Shown here: positions 31,513 through 35,398 of the stretch, piece after piece
How the letters are laid out: every line of letters begins with the position of its first letter
How positions within the stretch are numbered: the first letter of the stretch is position 1
Origin: Cytophagales bacterium
Lineage (GTDB): Bacteria; Bacteroidota; Bacteroidia; Cytophagales; Cyclobacteriaceae
Length of the DNA: 35,398 nucleotides
Assembly: GCA_022360055.1 (NCBI GenBank)
Contig: JAKSDO010000235.1
Span: 1 to 35,398, forward strand
Direction: 5' to 3'
The notes under the pieces: generated by a model
Told to the model about the DNA's origin: nothing
What the model saw: the letters and a program-made list of their open reading frames with translations, nothing else
Database searches by the model: none
Made by a program: the position numbers and the translations under genes

Positions 31513-33218
31513 GGCTGCTTTCCATTATTCGGTTTAAAACTCGCATATTTCCTTTTTCTCCAGACGAATTTCAGTGTCCCAAAAAAAACGAGCAGCACTA
31601 TCGGAGAAATTAAATTAATCAATTGCCAGTTGAGTTTTTGTGCTTCAAGCTTTACTGCATCCAGTGGGCGGATTTTTATTTCTTTGGACCGGGTATGGAT
31701 TATGCCGTCTTCCTCGAGCAGATACGTCATCACATTTAGTAGAAAATCAGCATTTGCATACCTGGTTTCGGTGAACTGGTTAAACCCTAATTCAACCGGT
31801 TGCCCGGTTTTAGGATTGATATCATTTCTTGCGATGTCTCCATCAGAGACAATCAGAATTTTAGTCGGATTTCCATCGGAAATAAAACGAGCCTCATCCG
31901 CATTTCCGGGCAGGAAGCGGTTCTTGAATAAGGATGTAAACGCTCCTTCATAAATCCAGGCCGTAATTTGCCTGCCGGAATTGAAAAATTCAGGGTTCAT
32001 CTCTTTCTTCAATTCATTGATGCTCACTTTCACGGGGGAACTTAAAACCTTTGAATATTGCGATGAATTCATCAACGGGATTTTTGTAATGCCATCCGCC
32101 TTAATGGTGTCTATCGTGCTGGTAAATCTGGTAAGAATGGCGTCAATATTTCTTACGGCCGGATGTTTAAAATACTCATTCACTATTGGAAAAAACGGCC
32201 ATGGCAACAATTGAATCTGCGGACGATCCCCGACATTGCCGACGACCACGGGATACGGGGCGGCATTCCGGTCCAGGATCATATCCTTGTTGATCCTGAA
32301 ACCATATTTAAAAAACATATCGTCGAGATTCAGTTCTATGGGTAAGGCCAGATTATCTTCCCTGCCGGCGCTATCCATATTTGCGTACATGGCGTCAATA
32401 AGAAACATTACTTTGCCTCCCCGCATGATAAATTGGTCAATTTTATACTTGTCGAATTCACTGAATGCTTCTTGTGGTTTGGCTAGTACGACAGCATCGT
32501 AACCCAGCAAATTTTGTTTTCGCGTAAGATCAATATGGAAAACCTGGTATTTATTCAATAATTCGGAAGTAAGACCTGCGATTTGTAGGGTATCCAGCTC
32601 TCCATGCCCTTTCAACAAAGCAATTCTTTTGGTCTTTTCTTCCGTGAGTGATTTTATGGCGCTGGAAAGTTCGTATTCTACCCCTTCGATGGATTGGTTC
32701 AATTGCTCCAGGGGAGAAGATGATTTATTGCCCTTCAGGAATGTGATCCCTTTTTCTTTTGTGCCATATGTTATTACTGCGCCCGGAAAGATTAAGGTTT
32801 GGGTTCTTTTGCCGTCTACATTGTCGTACAGATTGGTGGCGCGGATGCCTTTCTTTATCAAACTTTCATAAAACGTTCTTCGGGCTTTCTGACTTTTCGC
32901 GGAGGATGGATTTATGAATCTGTACTGAAGGTTATTGCCGGCGTAAACTTTAAATTCGTCCAGTGTCTCGCGAATGCTTTTTTGTAATCGCTTTACACCG
33001 GCAGGCATATCTCCCTCAAGATAAACATCCACATAAACGGCGTCTTCAAGGTTGCCAAGTATGTTTTTGGATGCCTCTGATATGGTATAACGTTTTTCTT
33101 CCGTGAGGTCAAATCGATAAAATACCCTTGCAGACAGTTGATTGGCAATGATGATGATGAACACACCTATCAAAAAATAAAGTACGGATTCCAGCTTTTT
33201 ACTGTCCAATTTTACCAT
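31509..33218 (-). CDS. gldG: GldG, gliding-motility-associated ABC accessory protein
   Basis: 569 residues. An N-terminal membrane helix (FLIGVFIIIIANQLSAR), a large extracytoplasmic part and a C-terminal helix (INLISPIVLLVFFGTLKFVW) give the GldG topology. Characteristic sequences are RFDLTEEKRYTISEASKNIL, DVYLEGDMPAGVKRLQKSI and a ThuA/GATase-like middle (YDAVVLAKPQEAFSE, GGKVMFLIDAMYANMD). In Flavobacterium johnsoniae, GldA, GldF and GldG form an ABC complex needed for gliding. Its start overlaps gldF by 7 bases. Transported substrate unknown. Confidence 0.93.
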   Translation of the reverse strand: MVKLDSKKLESVLYFLIGVFIIIIANQLSARVFYRFDLTEEKRYTISEASKNILGNLEDAVYVDVYLEGDMPAGVKRLQKSIRETLDEFKVYAGNNLQYRFINPSSAKSQKARRTFYESLIKKGIRATNLYDNVDGKRTQTLIFPGAVITYGTKEKGITFLKGNKSSSPLEQLNQSIEGVEYELSSAIKSLTEEKTKRIALLKGHGELDTLQIAGLTSELLNKYQVFHIDLTRKQNLLGYDAVVLAKPQEAFSEFDKYKIDQFIMRGGKVMFLIDAMYANMDSAGREDNLALPIELNLDDMFFKYGFRINKDMILDRNAAPYPVVVGNVGDRPQIQLLPWPFFPIVNEYFKHPAVRNIDAILTRFTSTIDTIKADGITKIPLMNSSQYSKVLSSPVKVSINELKKEMNPEFFNSGRQITAWIYEGAFTSLFKNRFLPGNADEARFISDGNPTKILIVSDGDIARNDINPKTGQPVELGFNQFTETRYANADFLLNVMTYLLEEDGIIHTRSKEIKIRPLDAVKLEAQKLNWQLINLISPIVLLVFFGTLKFVWRKRKYASFKPNNGKQP

Positions 33219-33940
33219 TTTCTGCTCCGCAAAATTAGATTTGTCAATAATAGCATGCCACTGATCACGCTGAAGAAGTAAACCAGGTTTCGGGTATCGA
33301 TCAGCCCCTTGCTCATCGAATTATAGTGATACAGGATCCCAATCTGATCAATGCTGTCGGATACGTTTCGAAGTGCGCTTAATCCCGATATGGCATTAAA
33401 GCCAAAGTAAAGGAAGAAACACAGAAAAACCGCGACGATAAACGCCGTTACCTGGTTTTCGGTAAATGAAGAAGAAAAGATGCCGATGCTTGTAAAGACG
33501 GCCCCGAGCAGGAACAAACCAAAGTAGGAACCCGTTACTCCGGCAGTATCGATATTGCCTACTGGATTGCCCAGGTAGTAGATCGTAAAATAATACAAAA
33601 GTGTCGGGATAATTGAAAATGCAACCAAAAATACTCCGGCAATATATTTGCCGAGGATAATATCAATGTCTCGAACCGGGCGTGTGAGTAACAATTCCAT
33701 GGTGCCTGCCCTTTTTTCCTCGCTGAACATTTTCATCGTAATTGCAGGAATCAGAAACATAAATATGTACGGACAAAGAGAGAAAAATGAACCCATGTCC
33801 GCAAATCCATAGTCCAGAACGTTGGTCTCTGGAAAAACCCACATCAACAAACCGATCCCGGTAAGGAATACGGCAATTATGATGTACGCAATAAGCGAGT
33901 TTAAAAAAGCATTGATTTCTTTCAGCAAGATTTGGATCAC
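33212..33940 (-). CDS. gldF: GldF, ABC permease of the gliding-motility complex
   Basis: 242 residues with six predicted membrane helices, as for ABC-2-type permeases: an N-terminal helix near FLNSLIAYIIIAVFLTGIG, FFSLCPYIFMFLIPAITMKM followed by the cytoplasmic FSEEKRAGTMELLLTRPVRD, then IAGVFLVAFSIIPTLLYYF, FGLFLLGAVFTSIGIFSSS, AFIVAVFLCFFLYFGF and a last helix near FFSVISGMLLLTNLILRS. It pairs with the GldA ATPase, whose stop overlaps its start by 4 bases. Confidence 0.93.
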   Translation of the reverse strand: MIQILLKEINAFLNSLIAYIIIAVFLTGIGLLMWVFPETNVLDYGFADMGSFFSLCPYIFMFLIPAITMKMFSEEKRAGTMELLLTRPVRDIDIILGKYIAGVFLVAFSIIPTLLYYFTIYYLGNPVGNIDTAGVTGSYFGLFLLGAVFTSIGIFSSSFTENQVTAFIVAVFLCFFLYFGFNAISGLSALRNVSDSIDQIGILYHYNSMSKGLIDTRNLVYFFSVISGMLLLTNLILRSRKW

Positions 33941-34851
33941 TTGTTCTTTGTTAACTGTCTAAAAACATCCTCCATCGAGGAGGTTTCCCGGTTCATCCCT
34001 ACCAGGGTAAAACCATTGTCCGCGGCAAATTTAAAAATCGCCGGACGAACGTCAATATCCCTTTCCGTTTCGATGAGGATCAAATGTTCGTTTTGTTTTA
34101 TCGAAATAACTCCATCAAGATTCTTGAGCAGGTTCGAATCGACGGTTTCCCTGAACTCTACGGAAATGACGGCGGTTTCCTTTTTAACATTCCGGAGGTT
34201 CTCCGGAACATCATCGGCGATAAGATGACCGTTGTTGATAATCAATACCCTGTTGCACAGTACCTGGACCTCCTGCATAATATGAGTAGAAAATATCACC
34301 GTTTTATCGCGACTGACACCTCTTATAAGTTCGCGTATTTCAACAATCTGGTTGGGGTCAAGCCCCGTAGTAGGTTCATCCAATATCAAAACCTGCGGAT
34401 CGTGCAGCAGGGCCTGGGCCAGCCCAATCCTTTGACGATAACCTTTTGACAGTGCCCTGATCAATTTATTTTGTTCTTTGGAAAGCCCGCAAAGCTCGAT
34501 CATTTCCGGTATTCTTTCTTTTAAAAAACGTCTGTTTGGTATGTGTAAGGAACCCACAAAATGCAGATACTCATGCACATACATGTCAAGGTACAGCGGA
34601 TTGTGTTCCGGCAAATAGCCGATGTTTTCTCTCGATTGTATGGGTTGATTAACTACGTCAAAGCCACAAACTTTTACCTGTCCGTGTGTAGGAGGAATAT
34701 ACCCGGCAATGATCTTCATAGTTGTCGATTTCCCGGCACCATTGGGTCCGAGAAATCCAACGATCTCTCCTTTTTCAGCGGAAAATGAAATGTTATTTAC
34801 CGCAGTTTGAGTATTAAAAATCTTGGTAAGTCCCCGTATTTCTATCGACAT
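33937..34851 (-). CDS. gldA: GldA, ATPase of the gliding-motility ABC complex
   Basis: 304 residues. A complete ABC ATPase: Walker A GPNGAGKST (35-43), signature LSKGYRQR (134-141), Walker B ILDEP (Asp158, Glu159) and switch His190 (FSTHIMQEV). The segment IGYLPEHNPLYLDMYVHEYL is typical of GldA. The C-terminal 80 residues form a regulatory extension. It is first in the minus-strand operon gldA-gldF-gldG-DUF4340, with 4-7 base overlaps throughout. This contrasts with F. johnsoniae, where gldA is separate from gldFG. Unlike the exporter at 20500, its catalytic residues are all intact. Confidence 0.94.
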   Translation of the reverse strand: MSIEIRGLTKIFNTQTAVNNISFSAEKGEIVGFLGPNGAGKSTTMKIIAGYIPPTHGQVKVCGFDVVNQPIQSRENIGYLPEHNPLYLDMYVHEYLHFVGSLHIPNRRFLKERIPEMIELCGLSKEQNKLIRALSKGYRQRIGLAQALLHDPQVLILDEPTTGLDPNQIVEIRELIRGVSRDKTVIFSTHIMQEVQVLCNRVLIINNGHLIADDVPENLRNVKKETAVISVEFRETVDSNLLKNLDGVISIKQNEHLILIETERDIDVRPAIFKFAADNGFTLVGMNRETSSMEDVFRQLTKNK

Positions 34852-35312
34852 TTTTGTGAAACGCGCATTATCTATGTAAAGAATACCCGCCGAAATTAAA
34901 AATTACCCGTAAATAAAACGAAATGGGGTATGTTTATTTTATCAATTAAATTCACGTACCTGTCAGCGGGCTGCATCCGATTTGAAGATATTTCAAGAAC
35001 GGAGGCAGGCTGGAATGCTCAAAAATGCCGGAAAAGCTTAAGGTAATTGCCTGAATCATCTTGCCCGGCTCCGAGGCATCAATAGAATTCTCCCGGCAGG
35101 AATGGGTTTTCGGCACTTCAGGCAAAATGAGAAACGTGGGATTGTATGGAATAATCTTTTGGCACTTCCCGGGAGCGCTCCACGTCCCGGAAGAGCCATA
35201 GCCTTGCCGGAATGATCTTGAAAACACTGGGTAAAGCGCTCAGAGATAAAAATAAATGCACAAAAAATTCAGGAATTAGAAATGCACTTAAAATTTCTAA
35301 AAGATTAATAAA
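34852..35312. other. Divergent spacer upstream of gldA
   Basis: About 460 bases. CTTCCCGGGA (35165-35174) can pair, with one bulge, to TCCCGGAAG (35185-35193), and GGAGCGCTCC lies within the hairpin. The sequence from about 34960 to 35220 is GC-richer than its flanks and open on the minus strand, but without recognisable coding content. The last 80 bases before the next ATG are AT-rich and presumably promoter. Confidence 0.4.
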
Positions 35313-35398
35313 ATGAAAAAATCATTCGTACTCACATTGATCTTATTTGTAAGTTTTGTTACGACGGATCTTTTTGCCCAAACAAATGATTCGATCTA
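35313..35398 (+). CDS. Secreted protein, N-terminal part only (cut by window end)
   Basis: The first 28 codons encode a clear signal peptide: MKKSFVLTLILFVSFVTTDL followed by F-A-Q as the likely cleavage site, then TNDSI. The gene runs off the window, so its family cannot be told. It is divergent from gldA. Confidence 0.7.
   Translation, partial: MKKSFVLTLILFVSFVTTDLFAQTNDSI

Noticed and set aside
34952-35227. 91-codon minus-strand open frame upstream of gldA
   Set aside because: No ribosome binding site, domain or sensible hydrophobic pattern; it overlaps a hairpin-forming, GC-richer stretch.

Overview
The window looks like a chromosomal segment of a Bacteroidota bacterium. The evidence is a gldA-gldF-gldG gliding-type ABC cassette, many exported proteins whose signal peptides end in A-Q, an RND-free TetR/ABC/HlyD/TolC export cassette, a DUF4340 protein, DUF4154 (YfiR-like) proteins, poor Shine-Dalgarno signals and AT-rich spacers. 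Genus cannot be read from the sequence. I see no rRNA, tRNA, CRISPR array, phage or intact insertion sequence. All family assignments come from reading motifs; no database search was run.

Layout. 1-7.1 kb: a short direct repeat, then a minus-strand pair (acyl carrier protein, then an ADP-forming acyl-CoA synthetase), divergent from a pyruvate kinase-like protein, a GNAT acetyltransferase, a membrane-anchored metallo-beta-lactamase-fold hydrolase and a stranded C-terminal gene fragment. 7.1-10.4 kb: an inward-rectifier type K+ channel with an altered selectivity filter, two YfiR-like secreted proteins, and an IclR-type regulator reduced to its DNA-binding domain. 10.7-14.5 kb: three plus-strand genes for Tat-exported enzymes (Gfo/Idh/MocA oxidoreductase, sugar isomerase/epimerase-type TIM barrel, enolase-superfamily enzyme) that probably process a sugar or sugar acid outside the cytoplasm. 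IclR-like palindromes lie in front of them. 14.9-22.9 kb: a minus-strand row TetR - ABC exporter - HlyD - TolC - PEP carboxylase; the exporter ATPase domain is degenerate. 23.6-27.9 kb: a tightly overlapping minus-strand operon of a Rieske-glutamate synthase fusion, a DUF5996-like protein and a Rieske-ThDP enzyme fusion. 28.5-30.3 kb: a class D beta-lactamase-like lipoprotein abutting a YhcC-type radical SAM protein. 30.6-34.9 kb: gldA-gldF-gldG-DUF4340 on the minus strand. The window ends inside the signal peptide region of a further secreted protein.

The best candidate for an undescribed system is the 23.6-27.9 kb operon. Two different large redox or carboligase-type enzymes each carry an N-terminal Rieske [2Fe-2S] domain, and between them sits a protein of unknown function whose gene overlaps or nearly abuts both neighbours. 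This suggests a shared electron-transfer pathway. Second-rank points are the Tat-exported three-enzyme sugar cluster with its truncated regulator, and the K+ channel whose selectivity-filter threonine is isoleucine.
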